Under the pieces are notes generated by a model, which ran no database searches, had not been told where the DNA came from, and saw only the letters and a list, made by a program, of their open reading frames with translations. This document shows, piece after piece, positions 50,849 to 60,895 of a DNA stretch of 64,000 bases. Position 1 is the stretch's first letter, and every line of letters starts with the position of its first letter. The stretch comes from Longimicrobium sp. (GTDB lineage: Bacteria; Gemmatimonadota; Gemmatimonadetes; Longimicrobiales; Longimicrobiaceae): contig NZ_DATIND010000098.1 in assembly GCF_035474595.1 (NCBI RefSeq), positions 1-64,000 of the forward strand. Direction: 5' to 3'. The position numbers and the translations under genes are program-made.

Positions 50849-51565
50849 TCAGGCGCTTCGCCGCAACTCCGAAATCGGCTCCAGTGCCCGCCTGGCGGCT
50901 TCGATCTCCGCCCCGATCGCTGCCGGTGGGACCCGCGACTCGATGATGACGGGAACCGACGCGGGGACGAGCCGCGCAACGTACCGGAAGGCCGTAGCCG
51001 CATACCGCGAGATCCGCTCGTGCGTGCTGCGCGACGACACCTCGCTGATGTGGATCTGGGCGATGCGGTTCCCGAAGCGCGTGAGAATGCGGTATGCCTC
51101 CACCATGGTGCCGTCGACCTGGCGCGCATGCGCGATGTCGAAGCAGAGCCGGGCGTCCGGAACGCTCTCGAAAATGACATCCAGCTCGGCCGCGGTGCGG
51201 CCGACCGGCTTCCGCTTGTCCATGTTCTCGATCAGCAGGAGCGGGCCGAACTCACGCCAGGCATGCAGATCGTGGGCGGTATCGGGATGCAGCACGACAG
51301 GCCAACCCCGAGCGGTGAGCGTGCGCAGCTGCGCAATGACGGCAGGCTCCTCGGTGGCCGAGAAACGGGACGGCGCATGCACCGAGACGTAGCGATACCG
51401 GCCCAGGCCGAGCGACGGAACCGCACGCACCAGCACGGGCAGCTCTTCCATTCGCAATGCGGACAGCTCCACTGCTGTAAGCGGATACTCCTCCATCCAG
51501 CGTAGAGCGGATGCAAAGTCGCTGAGCGCCAGCGCGCCGGTCGAAAAGCCGACAGGAGCGTCCAT
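50849..51565 (-). CDS. Xylose-isomerase-like TIM-barrel protein
   Basis: 238 residues. The sugar-phosphate isomerase/epimerase or AP-endonuclease-2-like fold shows candidate metal ligands on successive strands: His in YVSVHAPS and VVLHPDTAHD, Glu in LLLIENMDKRK, Asp/His in LCFDIAHARQ, His/Glu in QIHISEVS and Glu in VIIESRVP. It could isomerise a sugar or cleave damaged DNA or nucleotides; sequence alone cannot decide. It starts 1 nt after the nucleotidyltransferase stop, so the two are translationally coupled, and it ends before a strong bidirectional terminator. Confidence 0.85.
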   Translation of the reverse strand: MDAPVGFSTGALALSDFASALRWMEEYPLTAVELSALRMEELPVLVRAVPSLGLGRYRYVSVHAPSRFSATEEPAVIAQLRTLTARGWPVVLHPDTAHDLHAWREFGPLLLIENMDKRKPVGRTAAELDVIFESVPDARLCFDIAHARQVDGTMVEAYRILTRFGNRIAQIHISEVSSRSTHERISRYAATAFRYVARLVPASVPVIIESRVPPAAIGAEIEAARRALEPISELRRSA

Positions 51566-51566
51566 G

Positions 51567-52616
51567 CTAGAACACTCCGTAGGTGCGCGTGAGCTTGTGG
51601 AACGCTCCCTGGTCATCCGGGAGAAAGAGATCGTTCAGCGCGTCCTGGAAGTCGTGCCCCAGCCGCCTCGCCTCCTCGAAGAGGCCGTTGCCGGGCGCGT
51701 CGGCCAAATCCATTGCAGCAAGGCTGCCGCGAGCGTCGGAATCGAGAATCGCCAGGAACCGGTCATAGCTGCCGAAAAGCCGCCTCGCCGGCTCGTGGAG
51801 GCCGAACCGGTTCATCGCCCAGGCGAGGATGTCGAGCGGCGACTGCACGAGGAATGATTGCATCTCGTCCACGGCGATCCGCGCCCGCTCATCGAGCGGC
51901 AGATCGTCGAAGCCGGGGTACATCTCGCGCAGAAAGGAACAGCGGAAGCAGGCCACCAGCCCGGCAGCATAGGTGAGCTTGCGCGACAGGCGAAGCTTGA
52001 CCGTCTTCAGCGCCCACTCTTCACCCTGGCGTTGCCGGCGCTTGTACGCGAAATCGACCGCCACGGTGCGCCAGTACCGCGCGATGTCGTTCTGGAGAAA
52101 GCGGGGTACGTACAGCTGCTCCCCGGAGTGGCGCCACCCCAGGTCCTCCGCGATGTACCGCTCCAGCAGCGCGCGGATGACCCGGGTATACGCCTCGCTT
52201 CGGCCGATGGGAACGGATTCCAGCAGGAGCAGGATTCGCTGGGTGAGATTGCGGTTGGAGTCTTCGCCCCCGCCGATCAGGTTCACGAGCTCGTGGCTGA
52301 AGGCCATGCCGCCGAACGTCGCCTCGCGCCCCGGGCCGCGGAACCGCTCCCCGACCCACGCTGCGATGTCCTCGGCCGCAGTGGTCTGCTCGGGATAGGT
52401 CTGTCCGTCGATGAGCAGCGTCCAGTCCAGATCACTGCGGGAGGTATATTCGCCACGAGCGAGCGAGCCGAATACGACCACGCTGGCATCGTCGCTGGTA
52501 AAATCGGAAAGACCTTCCTGAAGCTCCTGCAGCTTCTGGCGCGACGCCGATCGGGCGGCCTCGATCGCAGGCCACCGGACTCCCAGCTCTTCGCCGAGCC
52601 GCTGGAGTTCGCTCAC
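51567..52616 (-). CDS. Nucleotidyltransferase-domain protein
   Basis: 349 residues. The polymerase-beta-like motif VVVFGSLARGEYTSRSDLDW (about 46-65) has the GS and the first two catalytic Asp (SDLD). The rest is helical (FLQNDIARYWRTVAVDFAYK about 173-192; KLRLSRKLTYAAGLVACFR about 205-223). The pattern fits minimal/MNT-like or GlnD/DUF294-like nucleotidyltransferases; it is not a standard tRNA or antibiotic enzyme, and a cyclic-oligonucleotide synthase is not excluded. First gene of a two-gene operon with the TIM-barrel protein, with 260 bp upstream of it gene-free. Confidence 0.85.
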   Translation of the reverse strand: MSELQRLGEELGVRWPAIEAARSASRQKLQELQEGLSDFTSDDASVVVFGSLARGEYTSRSDLDWTLLIDGQTYPEQTTAAEDIAAWVGERFRGPGREATFGGMAFSHELVNLIGGGEDSNRNLTQRILLLLESVPIGRSEAYTRVIRALLERYIAEDLGWRHSGEQLYVPRFLQNDIARYWRTVAVDFAYKRRQRQGEEWALKTVKLRLSRKLTYAAGLVACFRCSFLREMYPGFDDLPLDERARIAVDEMQSFLVQSPLDILAWAMNRFGLHEPARRLFGSYDRFLAILDSDARGSLAAMDLADAPGNGLFEEARRLGHDFQDALNDLFLPDDQGAFHKLTRTYGVF

Positions 52617-52876
52617 CCGGTCATCCTTTCAGCAGGTGCTCACGGTCGTATCGCGGATCGAATCGTGAGAATCTATCATCGTCCTGGCGCATCTCCAAAG
52701 AGCGCCCGGCACGATTGCCGCGCGTCTGCTACCCTTTCGCCGGAACCTCGCGCGGTGTGCGGGGTCCATCACGGCTCACGGTTGGAGCGCGGCCGGCGCC
52801 TGTCGACAAGCGGGCGCCGGTTCGCTAGCTTCCATCCGTTTTTCCCACAACGACCTATCCCCCGCAGGGCCGCTTC

Positions 52877-55198
52877 ATGACCCAGGCCACGAAGACCGAG
52901 CGCGTGCGTACCGCCGCGCCCGAGACCCCCGCCGTAGAGGCGGGGCCGCAGCGCCCGCCGTACCTGCTGGCGCTGGTGGCGGCGCTCGCCGTGTTCGCGC
53001 TGTACGCGTTCACGCTGGCGCCCACCACCGCCTTCTGGGACACCAGCGAGTACATCGCGACCAGCCACATCCTGGGCATTCCGCACCCGCCCGGGAACCC
53101 GCTGTTCGTCCTGCTCTCGCGCGCCTGGGACATCCTGCTCACGCCCACGGGGCTGCCCACGGCTGTGCGGATCAACCTGTTCAGCGCGCTGATGAGCGCG
53201 GGGACCACGTTCTTCTGGTACCTGCTGGTGCACCGCATCCTGGGCTTCTTCGACAGCCGCGAGACGGTGCGCCGGGTGGGCGCGGCGGTGTCGGTGCTGG
53301 TGGCGGCCACGGCGTACACGGTGTGGAACCAGAGCAACGTGAACGAGAAGGTCTACACCGTCAGCATGTTCACCATCGCCGCCATGAGCTGGCTGGCGTT
53401 CCTCTGGCGCGACCACGTGGAGGAGCACCGCGGCGTGCGCGGCCCCAGCCGCTTCCACGACGATAACGTGCTGGTGCTGCTGGTGTTCATGCTGGCGCTC
53501 TCCGTCGGCAACCATCTGATGGCGTTCCTGGCCGCTCCGGCGCTGGTGCTGTTCATCTTCGTCATCCGCCCGCGGGCGCTGGCCAACTGGCGCCTGTACG
53601 CCTTCGCGGCGGTGTTCGGCTTCCTGGGGCTGTCGGTGCACTTCTTCCTGTCCATCCGGGCGGGGCTGCACCCCATCATCAACGAGGCCAACCCCAGCTG
53701 CCCGTCGATGGGCTCGGCCTTCCTGGCCATCCTGGGCTTCGGCAACATCAAGTTCCCCGGCGCCTGCGAGAACCTGTACGCGGCGCTGGCGCGCGAGCAG
53801 TACGCCAAGCCCAGCATCGTCTTCCGCCAGGCGCCGTTCTGGGCGCAGATGGCCAACTACTTCCAGTACTTCGACTGGCAGTGGGCGCGCTCGCTGTCGG
53901 GAACCAATGGGTACCTGGGCGGCGGCCGCATCTCCATCACCCTGCTGTTCACGGCGCTGGGCGGGTACGGCGCGTTCCACCACTTCAAGCGCGACCGGAA
54001 GAGCTTCCTGTACATGGGGCTGCTCTTCTTCACGCTGTCGGTGGGGCTGACCATCTACATGAACTTCAAGTACGGCTTCGCGCAGGTGCAGCACCTGGGG
54101 CTCAGCGCCGAGCTGTCGGAGGTGCGCGAGCGCGACTACTTCTTCCTGGTCTCGTTCTCCCTGTGGGGGCTGTGGGTGGGGATCGGGCTGACGCAGCTGT
54201 GGCTGGAGCTGGCCGAGGCGATGGGCGGCGGCAACCGCAAGCTGGTTCCCGCGGCGGCCATCTTCGCGCTGGCCTTCGTGCCCATGGCGCTGAACTGGAG
54301 CTACGCCAGCCGCCGCGGCGACTACGCGGCGCGCGACCTTGCGTACAACCTGCTGCAGTCGGTGGAGCCGTACGGGGTGCTGTTCACCAACGGCGACAAC
54401 GACACCTTTCCGCTCTGGTACGCGCAGGAGGTGGAGGGGGTGCGCCGCGACGTGACGGTGATCGTGCTGAGCTACCTGAACACCGACTGGTACCCCAAGC
54501 AGCTGCGCGACCTGACCAGCCCGTGCAACGGGCGGAACCCGGCCAGCGACCCCACGCGCATCATCTGCCAGCGCGCGTACGACCCGGCCACCTCGCCGCG
54601 CTTCTACAACGGAACGCGGGCGCCCACGCGCCCCATCCTGGCGCTCAGCGACGCGCAGATCCTGGGAACGGCGCAGACGCCGGCCATCCAGGTGGCCGAC
54701 ACCAGCACCTACTTCCGCGCGCGCAACATCGAGGTGAAGCTGCCGCAGGGCGCGTACGTGGAGCCCAAGGAGCGCTTCGTCCTGGAGATCATCCGCAACG
54801 CCTGGGGCGACCGGCCGATCTTCTTCGCCAGCACCACCAACGAGCAGTACGACCTGGGGCTGGCGCCGTACGTGGCGCGGCAGGGGCTGGCGTTCAAGCT
54901 GGTGACGCCCGAGGAGTCGCGCGCGCTGCAGCCCATGCCCACGGGGCGCGACTTCAACCCGGTGCTGGGCGCGTACTACGACATCCGGCAGGGGCAGCAG
55001 CTGCTGGACAACGTCTTCCAGTTCCACGGCCTGGCCGACAAGCCGCACTGGGCCGACGACGCCACGCGCAACATCCCCACGCACTACTTCTACGCGTACG
55101 AGGCGCTGGCCAGCGCGCAGGACCTGAGCGGCAACCGCGCCGCGGCGCAGAAGTACGACACCGAAGGCCGCAAGTTCGAGGCGCTCGCCCGCCGCTGA
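52877..55198 (+). CDS. DUF2723 multi-pass membrane protein (TMEM260-like)
   Basis: 773 residues. About 10-12 transmembrane segments in the first 480 residues, beginning YLLALVAALAVFALYAFTLA. The conserved loop after TM1, TTAFWDTSEYIATSHILGIP, with Asp and Glu, followed by HPPGNPLFVLL, is the diagnostic DUF2723 region and resembles GT-C type glycosyltransferases. The C-terminal part (about 500-770) is soluble. Related TMEM260 proteins are O-mannosyltransferases, so protein or lipid glycosylation is plausible but inferred. A TTCG-loop hairpin follows the gene. Confidence 0.9.
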   Translation: MTQATKTERVRTAAPETPAVEAGPQRPPYLLALVAALAVFALYAFTLAPTTAFWDTSEYIATSHILGIPHPPGNPLFVLLSRAWDILLTPTGLPTAVRINLFSALMSAGTTFFWYLLVHRILGFFDSRETVRRVGAAVSVLVAATAYTVWNQSNVNEKVYTVSMFTIAAMSWLAFLWRDHVEEHRGVRGPSRFHDDNVLVLLVFMLALSVGNHLMAFLAAPALVLFIFVIRPRALANWRLYAFAAVFGFLGLSVHFFLSIRAGLHPIINEANPSCPSMGSAFLAILGFGNIKFPGACENLYAALAREQYAKPSIVFRQAPFWAQMANYFQYFDWQWARSLSGTNGYLGGGRISITLLFTALGGYGAFHHFKRDRKSFLYMGLLFFTLSVGLTIYMNFKYGFAQVQHLGLSAELSEVRERDYFFLVSFSLWGLWVGIGLTQLWLELAEAMGGGNRKLVPAAAIFALAFVPMALNWSYASRRGDYAARDLAYNLLQSVEPYGVLFTNGDNDTFPLWYAQEVEGVRRDVTVIVLSYLNTDWYPKQLRDLTSPCNGRNPASDPTRIICQRAYDPATSPRFYNGTRAPTRPILALSDAQILGTAQTPAIQVADTSTYFRARNIEVKLPQGAYVEPKERFVLEIIRNAWGDRPIFFASTTNEQYDLGLAPYVARQGLAFKLVTPEESRALQPMPTGRDFNPVLGAYYDIRQGQQLLDNVFQFHGLADKPHWADDATRNIPTHYFYAYEALASAQDLSGNRAAAQKYDTEGRKFEALARR

Positions 55199-55221
55199 CG
55201 GATTCGATCGATCGGGATGAC

Positions 55222-55256
55222 GAAGGGCCTCCTCCGGTTCGCCGGGGGAGGCCTTC
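55222..55256 (+). terminator. Terminator with TTCG tetraloop
   Basis: GGCCTCCTCCGG-TTCG-CCGGGGGAGGCC, about 15 bp per arm with outer GAA/TTC, 23 bp after the stop. No strong T-tract. Confidence 0.7.
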
Positions 55257-55330
55257 GCTCATCTTGGGATGCTGAGTCGGTACGCAACCGGTCTTGTCGA
55301 CTTTCATCGTCGCTCGACCGCTACATCGTT

Positions 55331-55400
55331 GATCTCACGCGGAGACGCGGAGGATTCGTCACGGCACGGAGTTCTCCGCGTCTCCGCATCTCCGCGTGAG
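55331..55400. repeat. Inverted CGCGGAGA-type repeat (family D)
   Basis: GATCTCACGCGGAGACGCGG faces CTCCGCGTCTCCGCATCTCC and then GCGTGAG. The arms are imperfect. The 55199-55662 gap contains this, the terminator at 55222 and nothing else recognised. Confidence 0.8.
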
Positions 55401-55662
55401 AAATCACCGTTGGGGAGACGCGGAGATCGAGGAGATCGCGCTGAGTTCACTGGGTAGTGAGGATCGCTTCCGCCAATCGACAAAACTTCTGGCTACTTAC
55501 TTAGCGACAACCGGCGCCCCGCTTGTCGAAAGGCGCCCGCAGGTTCCTGCGAAGGGGTAGCAGGCGAGAACGGGCAGGATGCACGCGACATCCCGCCCGT
55601 CGTCGAGGTCATGGATTCAGACAGGCCCGCGGAGCTCGCCCTGCCATGAGCCGGCCCGCGAG

Positions 55663-55863
55663 TCATGCCGCGGGCTTCCTGCGCGAGGCCGCTTCGGGAA
55701 CGTGTACGTCGGGAGCAGGGACGAGGCGGTCGCCGAACTGCTGCTGGAACTCCATGTAGTACTCGCACAGCCTGGCGAAGTCGTAATCGAACCGGGATGC
55801 GATCCGCTCACGAGTCGCCCAGATCTCCTCGAGTACCGGGTCATTCAGCACTTCGTCCTTCAT
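55663..55863 (-). CDS. Small toxin-linked partner protein (candidate antitoxin)
   Basis: 66 residues: MKDEVLNDPVLEEIWATRER then ASRFDYDFARLCEYYMEF, and a Pro/Ala/Lys tail. Short proteins with an EEIW helix and a FDYD segment typically accompany PIN-domain toxins. It overlaps the PIN gene by 4 nt (ATGA type), which implies coupled translation. Toxin-first order is unusual for VapBC, so whether this is the antitoxin or an auxiliary protein is open. Confidence 0.75.
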   Translation of the reverse strand: MKDEVLNDPVLEEIWATRERIASRFDYDFARLCEYYMEFQQQFGDRLVPAPDVHVPEAASRRKPAA

Positions 55864-56339
55864 GACAGCCTCTCCAGCAGCTCCAGCGGAGTGAGGATGT
55901 GCGGCACGTGCAGGCCGAGCATCCCGTTGATCTTTGAAATGTGATGGAATTTAAGGGCGTTCGCCAGATGACGCGTATCCCAGCTCACCAGGTAATCGCA
56001 CAGGTGGACCGAAGCGAGCGCGAGGTGCAGCGCATCCGCTCCGCTTCTGGGCATGAGCCGATGGCGCAGATACACCTCGGCCACGGCCTGCACGCCACTG
56101 GAGAGGGCGAGAACAGGGAGGGGCCGAACCAGCGCCATCCATTCCTCATGCCGCGACTCGGGGCCGTCCAGAAGCTCGGTCAATACAGGAGGCCCGGTAA
56201 CGAGCTCGAAGCGCTCCAGCGCGATCTCCCACCAGGGGCGCGTCCACTGCCTCCGTGCCACGATCGTCGGCGACTTCCGCTGATCGAAGTAGAAGCTCGG
56301 GATCGTCGTCTCGACGTAGACTCGGGGCCTGTGCATCAA
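55860..56339 (-). CDS. PIN-domain ribonuclease-like toxin
   Basis: 159 residues. The PIN domain starts PRVYVETTIPSFYF with an acidic residue at the first metal site, and has LTELLDG, GADALHLALASVHLCDYL and SWDTRHLANA with the later Asp sites. These match the VapC-like family that uses YxETTIPS, common in mobile toxin-antitoxin modules. It is likely an RNase restrained by the partner encoded downstream. The first acidic position is Glu rather than Asp, a known variant. Confidence 0.88.
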   Translation of the reverse strand: MMHRPRVYVETTIPSFYFDQRKSPTIVARRQWTRPWWEIALERFELVTGPPVLTELLDGPESRHEEWMALVRPLPVLALSSGVQAVAEVYLRHRLMPRSGADALHLALASVHLCDYLVSWDTRHLANALKFHHISKINGMLGLHVPHILTPLELLERLS

Positions 56340-56398
56340 ATCAATCTAGGCACTTCAGTGACACAGATCAACAGAGTGCACACGCGGCGCAAAACGGG

Positions 56399-56420
56399 CG
56401 GGGTGCTGTGGAGCACCCCG
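56399..56420 (-). terminator. Terminator of the NarL-type regulator
   Basis: 9-bp stem CGGGGTGCT/AGCACCCCG with loop GTGG, 68 bp after the stop. On the minus strand it is followed by GCCCGTTTTGCG. Confidence 0.75.
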
Positions 56421-56488
56421 CTCGTTCATCATCCAGTCGCTCGTCCGTGACCGATTGGGAGCTACCCGCGGTTTCGGCGGAACCGGAA

Positions 56489-57154
56489 TCACACCCCGCC
56501 GGACTTGAGCAGCCCGGTGTCGAGCGCCAGCCGGACCAGCTCGGAGCGGTGGCTGAGGCCGAGCTTCTGCATCAGGCGGGCGCGGTAGGTGTCCACCGTC
56601 TTGGGCGAGAGGAAGAGCTTCTTCCCGATCTCGCCGCTGCTGTAGCCCTCGGCGGTCAGGCCCAGCACCTCGCGCTCGCGCTCGCTCAGCTTCTCCAGCG
56701 GCCCGTTCCCGTCCTTCTGCTCGGCCAGCTTGTACTGGCGCAGCAGCAGCTTGGTGGCGGTGGGGTACAGGAACACCTCGTCGCGCGCCACGGTCTGGAT
56801 GGCGCGGATCAGGTCGTCGTCCGCGCTGGTCTTGCGCACGAACCCGCTTCCGCCGGCCTCCAGGACGGGAAGGAGGAACTCCTCCTCGGCCTGGCTGGTC
56901 AGCACCAGCACCTTCGCGTCCAGCCCCAGCTCGCCGATCTTCCGCGTGGCCTCCAGGCCGCCCATCCCCGGCATGGCCAGGTCCATCACCACCACGTCGG
57001 GGCGCAGCAGGCGCGTCTTCTCGATGCCCTCCTCGCCGGTGGAGGCCTGCCCCACCACCTCCAGGTCGGGCTCCAGCTGCAGCAGCGCGTCCAGCCCGCT
57101 GCGCAGCACCGGGTGGTCGTCCACCAGCAGGATGCGGATCTTCTTCTCGGCCAT
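56489..57154 (-). CDS. NarL/FixJ-family response regulator
   Basis: 221 residues. The receiver has Asp58 in VVMDLAMPGM, the acidic pair VDDH and the Lys in FVRKTSADDD. The LuxR-type HTH (about 155-215) reads LSEREREVLGLTAEGYSSGE, LFLSPKTVDTYRARLMQKLG. No kinase gene is adjacent; the nearest orphan kinase is at 35875. It is 45 bp downstream of a PPOX-like gene on the same strand and ends in an intrinsic terminator. Confidence 0.95.
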   Translation of the reverse strand: MAEKKIRILLVDDHPVLRSGLDALLQLEPDLEVVGQASTGEEGIEKTRLLRPDVVVMDLAMPGMGGLEATRKIGELGLDAKVLVLTSQAEEEFLLPVLEAGGSGFVRKTSADDDLIRAIQTVARDEVFLYPTATKLLLRQYKLAEQKDGNGPLEKLSEREREVLGLTAEGYSSGEIGKKLFLSPKTVDTYRARLMQKLGLSHRSELVRLALDTGLLKSGGV

Positions 57155-57199
57155 GAGAGGTTTTCCTGAAGCGGTTGGGGATGATGAAGATCGGGTGCG

Positions 57200-57676
57200 T
57201 CAGCCGCCCGACGCGCCGCCCGCCACGCCGGGCACGGCCTCGCGCCCGGTGACGTCCTGCACGGCGATGCGGAAGATGACGGTGCGGAAGGCCACGGGGT
57301 CGTCGGCCGACAGCGTCTCGGGAACCAGGGCGCGCAGCAGCTCCACGCCGCGGCGCCATTCCTCGGCCTCCCACTCCGCCCCTTCGGCGGGGATGGTGTA
57401 GAAGCCGCCGTGCACCACCACGCTGCGCCAGCGGAAGATCTCCTCCACCTCGTCGACCTCGAAGGCCACCGGCCACCAGGTGTAGCCCACGGAGTCCATC
57501 TTGGTGCCGTGGCTGGTGCGCCCGTAGATCCACCCCTCGTGGAAGACGTAGTGCAGCGGCTCGATGTCGACGTGGTTCTGCGACGCGTACGCCAGCCGGC
57601 CCACGTGGTTGCGGGCCAGGATCTGCTCGCACTCGGCGCGGTCCAGGGCGCGGATCACGGGCTGCATGGGGCTCAT
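57200..57676 (-). CDS. Pyridoxamine-5'-phosphate-oxidase-like flavin-binding protein
   Basis: 158 residues. The split-barrel FMN-binding pattern is ARNHVGRLAYASQNHVDIEP (about 22-41), YVFHEGWIYGRT, then MDSVGYTWWPVAFEVDEVEE. This subfamily acts on nitro compounds, F420 or FMN; the substrate is unknown. ATG 57676 has AGGAGG upstream; the longer frame to 57826 is not conserved-looking. It lies upstream of a NarL regulator, a common pairing in stress regulons. Confidence 0.88.
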   Translation of the reverse strand: MSPMQPVIRALDRAECEQILARNHVGRLAYASQNHVDIEPLHYVFHEGWIYGRTSHGTKMDSVGYTWWPVAFEVDEVEEIFRWRSVVVHGGFYTIPAEGAEWEAEEWRRGVELLRALVPETLSADDPVAFRTVIFRIAVQDVTGREAVPGVAGGASGG

Positions 57677-57846
57677 TCCATCCTCCTCTTCCCCGTCGGT
57701 GATCACGGCCGTTACCGGGCCGCCGCGGTGCTCCACGAGCTGCGTCCTGAGATTACCCGCTCCGCCACCGCGCGTCAGTCGGGGAAACCGGCGGCGGGAT
57801 GCGTAATTTACCCTACACGGAAGCACGACTTCGGCTAACCGATAGA

Positions 57847-58093
57847 GACGTCATCCTGAGGCCGGCCACGCCGGAACCCGAGTCGGCGCAAGCGCTTGCA
57901 GGCCGAAGGATCTATCGCCGGCTCCGCACGTCAGCTGAGGAATCGCGGCGACGTTCCCGATCGATCCTCAGAACGACGGCATGGCGGAATCGGCGTGAAT
58001 CTCCGGCTCACGTGCTCGGCGAGTATGGATCCTTCGGCCTGCAACCATCTGCGCGGGAAGAGTTTGCGGTGTGGCCGGCCTCAGGATGACGTC
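57847..58093. repeat. Facing pair of family C elements
   Basis: Forward copy 57847-57912 (GACGTCATCCTGAGGCCGGC to AAGGATC) and inverted copy 58027-58093, about 115 bp apart. No gene is visible in 57677-58183. Confidence 0.85.
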
Positions 58094-58183
58094 TCTTTCG
58101 CGCGTCGCATCGTCGTCGTGCTCGAGCGCCGCCAAGTGAATCGCGACCAGATCACGCCACCAATCCGGTGATTCCGCCCGGAA

Positions 58184-60895
58184 TCACTCCGCCGCCACCG
58201 CGGCGGCGCGCACGCGCAGCAGCTTCATCACCTGCCCGACGACGGCGGGGGCAACGGAGAACGGGAGGATCAGCAGCCAGTCGCGCAGATCCGGGACGGC
58301 GACGCGGAGGATGGAGGGGATCGGCTGCAGGTACGCGGCGGCGAGCTGCAGGACGATGACGCCCAGGACCGCCGCGAGCGCCCAGCGGTTGCGGGTGATG
58401 GCCTCGCGGCTGAGGACGGGCGCGGTGCTGCGCGCGTTGCCCAGGTGGAAGACCTGCGCCAGCGACAGCGTCTGGAACGCCACCGTGCGCGCGTGCTCCA
58501 GCGGCACCGTACGCAGGGCGATGAGGTACGCCGCCAGCGCGCAGGCGGTGATCATCAGCCCGTACAGCGCGATCCTTCCGAGAAACGCGCGCGACAGGAT
58601 GGCGGCGCGCGGATCGTGCGGCGGGTGGCGCATCACGTCCCCGTCCGCCGGCTCCATCGCCAGCGCCAGCGCGGGGAAGGTGTCGGTGACCAGGTTCATC
58701 CACAGGATGGGGAGCGGCCCCAGTGGCGCCGGGAGCCCCGCCAGCCCGCAGAGGAGGAGCACCAGCACCTCGGCCACGTTGCAGCTGAACAGGTAGAAGA
58801 CGAAGCGGCGGATGTTGGCGTACACCACGCGCCCCTCTTCGACCGCGGCGGCCACGGTGGCGAAGCGGTCGTCCTGCAGCACCACGCTGGCCGCCTCCTT
58901 GGCCACGTCGGTCCCCCGGATCCCCATGGCCACGCCCACGTCCGCGCGGCGCAGCGCCGCGGCGTCGTTCACGCCGTCGCCCAGCATGGCCACGATCTCG
59001 CCGGCCTGCCGGTACCCCTCCACCAGCCGCAGCTTGTCCTCGGGGCTCACGCGGCTGAACGCGCCGGCCTGGCGCACGCACTCCAGCCACTCGTCGCCCT
59101 CCAGCGCGCTGAGCGCCGCGCCGTCGAACACCTGCTCGCCGCCCGCCACGATCCCCAGCTCGCGCCCCACCGCCTCGGCCGTGGCGCGCTGGTCGCCGGT
59201 GATCATCACCGTGCGGATCCCCGCGTCGCGGAGGGTGCGGATGGTCTCGGGGACGCCCTCGGCGGGCGGGTCCATCATCCCCGCGAAGCCCAGGAAGACC
59301 AGGTCGCGCAGCGCGTCGGGCCCGGCCGATTCGGCGCCCTCCTTCCACGCCATCGCCAGCACGCGCAGGCCGTGCGAGGCCATCTCCTCGTTCTCCGCCC
59401 GCAGCGCGCGCCGCTCGTCTGATTCCAGCGGACGCTCCCCGTCGGAGAACAGCGTGCGAGTGCAGCGCTCCAGCAGGCGGCCGGGCGCGCCCTTCACCGC
59501 GGCGAAGACGGAGCCGTCGGCGCGGCGGTGGAAAGTGGCCATCAGCATCCGCTCGCTGGAGAAGGGAACCTCGCCCACCTCCGGCGTCTCGGCCAGCAGC
59601 TCGTGGCGCTCGATCCCCGCCTTCGCGGCGGCGGCCAGGAGCGCGCCCTCGGTGGGGTCGCCGCGGACGGCCCATGCCCCTTCGACTTCGAGCAATTCCG
59701 CGTTGTTGGCCAGGACGGCGGCCGTGAGGAGGCGGCGGAGGACAGGGTCGGCGGAACTTTCGGCAGATGAATCGCCCTCCATCACCCCGCCCTCGGGCGC
59801 GTAGCCCACGCCGGTGACGGTCCAGCGGCGGCCGGGGGCGCGCAGCTCGGTGACGGTCATCTCGCCGCGGGTGAGCGTCCCCGTCTTGTCGGTGCAGACG
59901 ATGGTGGCGGAGCCGAGCGATTCGACCACGGGCAGGCGGCGGATCAGCGCGTGCCGCCTGGCCATCCGCCGGACGCCGACGGCGAGCGCGATGGTGGCCA
60001 CGGCGGGAAGCCCCTCGGGGACGGCGGCGATGGCGAGGGCGATGCCGGTTTCCAGCGTCTCCGCCAGCGCGACCCCTTGCAGCCACCCGAGGAACGCCAC
60101 CGCGGCCGCCGCGGCGAGCGCGACCCAGACCAGGCGTCGGCCGAGATCGTCCAGGCGGCGCTCCAGCGGGGTGGGCTCGTCCGCCACGCCGGCCACCAGC
60201 GTGCCGATCTTCCCCACCTCGGTGCCCATTCCCGTGGCGTAGACCACGGCGCGGCCCGTGCCCGTGGCGGCGAAGGTGGAGCGGAAGACCAGGTTGGTGC
60301 GCTCGGCCAGCGACGTGGGCGCGGGGAGCGCCTCGCCGGAGCGCTTGTGGACGGGGAGGGACTCGCCGGTGAGCGCGGATTCGCGGGTGACCAGCTCGCG
60401 CGCGTCCAGCAGGTAGGCGTCGGCGGGGACCATGGCCCCCGCCTCCAGCGCCAGCACGTCGCCGGGAACCACCTCGCGCGCGTCGATCTCGCGGCGGCGG
60501 CCGTCGCGGACCACGACTGCGCGGGGGACTTCGAGGGAGAGGAGCGCCTCCATCGCGCGGTTGGCGCGCAGCTCCATCACGAAGCCGAGCAGCGCGTTGA
60601 GGATCAGGACGACGGCGATGGCCGCGGCTTCCGCGCGGTCGCCCATCAGCAGCGCGACCGCCGCCGCGGCGATGAGGAGCCAGACGACCACGCCGCGCAG
60701 CTGGGCGAGCAGGATGCGCCACGCGGAGACGGCGGGCGTGGTCTGGAGTGCGTTGGGGCCGTGGCGGGAAAGCCGCGCCTCCGCCTCGGCCGCGGAGAGC
60801 CCGTCGCGGCCGGTGCGGAGGCGTTCGAGCGCCTGGTCGGGCGCCAGCGCGTGCCAGGCGGCGGCGGGCTCCGCTTTCGGGCGAGGCCCGGGCAT
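58184..60895 (-). CDS. P-type cation-transporting ATPase (IIA-like, probably calcium)
   Basis: 903 residues. It has the cation ATPase N-terminal domain, the actuator loop with TGES (176-179), the phosphorylated Asp336 in [12 protein letters not shown], the [11 protein letters not shown] nucleotide-site motif and the hinge [20 protein letters not shown]. Ten or so transmembrane helices include PEGLP (293-297) and [13 protein letters not shown], the M4/M6 cation-site motifs of calcium pumps. It has no CPC metal motif, so copper transport is unlikely despite the adjacent multicopper oxidase. Upstream in-frame sequence to 61249 is repeat-derived. Confidence 0.94.
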   Translation of the reverse strand: MPGPRPKAEPAAAWHALAPDQALERLRTGRDGLSAAEAEARLSRHGPNALQTTPAVSAWRILLAQLRGVVVWLLIAAAAVALLMGDRAEAAAIAVVLILNALLGFVMELRANRAMEALLSLEVPRAVVVRDGRRREIDAREVVPGDVLALEAGAMVPADAYLLDARELVTRESALTGESLPVHKRSGEALPAPTSLAERTNLVFRSTFAATGTGRAVVYATGMGTEVGKIGTLVAGVADEPTPLERRLDDLGRRLVWVALAAAAAVAFLGWLQGVALAETLETGIALAIAAVPEGLPAVATIALAVGVRRMARRHALIRRLPVVESLGSATIVCTDKTGTLTRGEMTVTELRAPGRRWTVTGVGYAPEGGVMEGDSSAESSADPVLRRLLTAAVLANNAELLEVEGAWAVRGDPTEGALLAAAAKAGIERHELLAETPEVGEVPFSSERMLMATFHRRADGSVFAAVKGAPGRLLERCTRTLFSDGERPLESDERRALRAENEEMASHGLRVLAMAWKEGAESAGPDALRDLVFLGFAGMMDPPAEGVPETIRTLRDAGIRTVMITGDQRATAEAVGRELGIVAGGEQVFDGAALSALEGDEWLECVRQAGAFSRVSPEDKLRLVEGYRQAGEIVAMLGDGVNDAAALRRADVGVAMGIRGTDVAKEAASVVLQDDRFATVAAAVEEGRVVYANIRRFVFYLFSCNVAEVLVLLLCGLAGLPAPLGPLPILWMNLVTDTFPALALAMEPADGDVMRHPPHDPRAAILSRAFLGRIALYGLMITACALAAYLIALRTVPLEHARTVAFQTLSLAQVFHLGNARSTAPVLSREAITRNRWALAAVLGVIVLQLAAAYLQPIPSILRVAVPDLRDWLLILPFSVAPAVVGQVMKLLRVRAAAVAAE

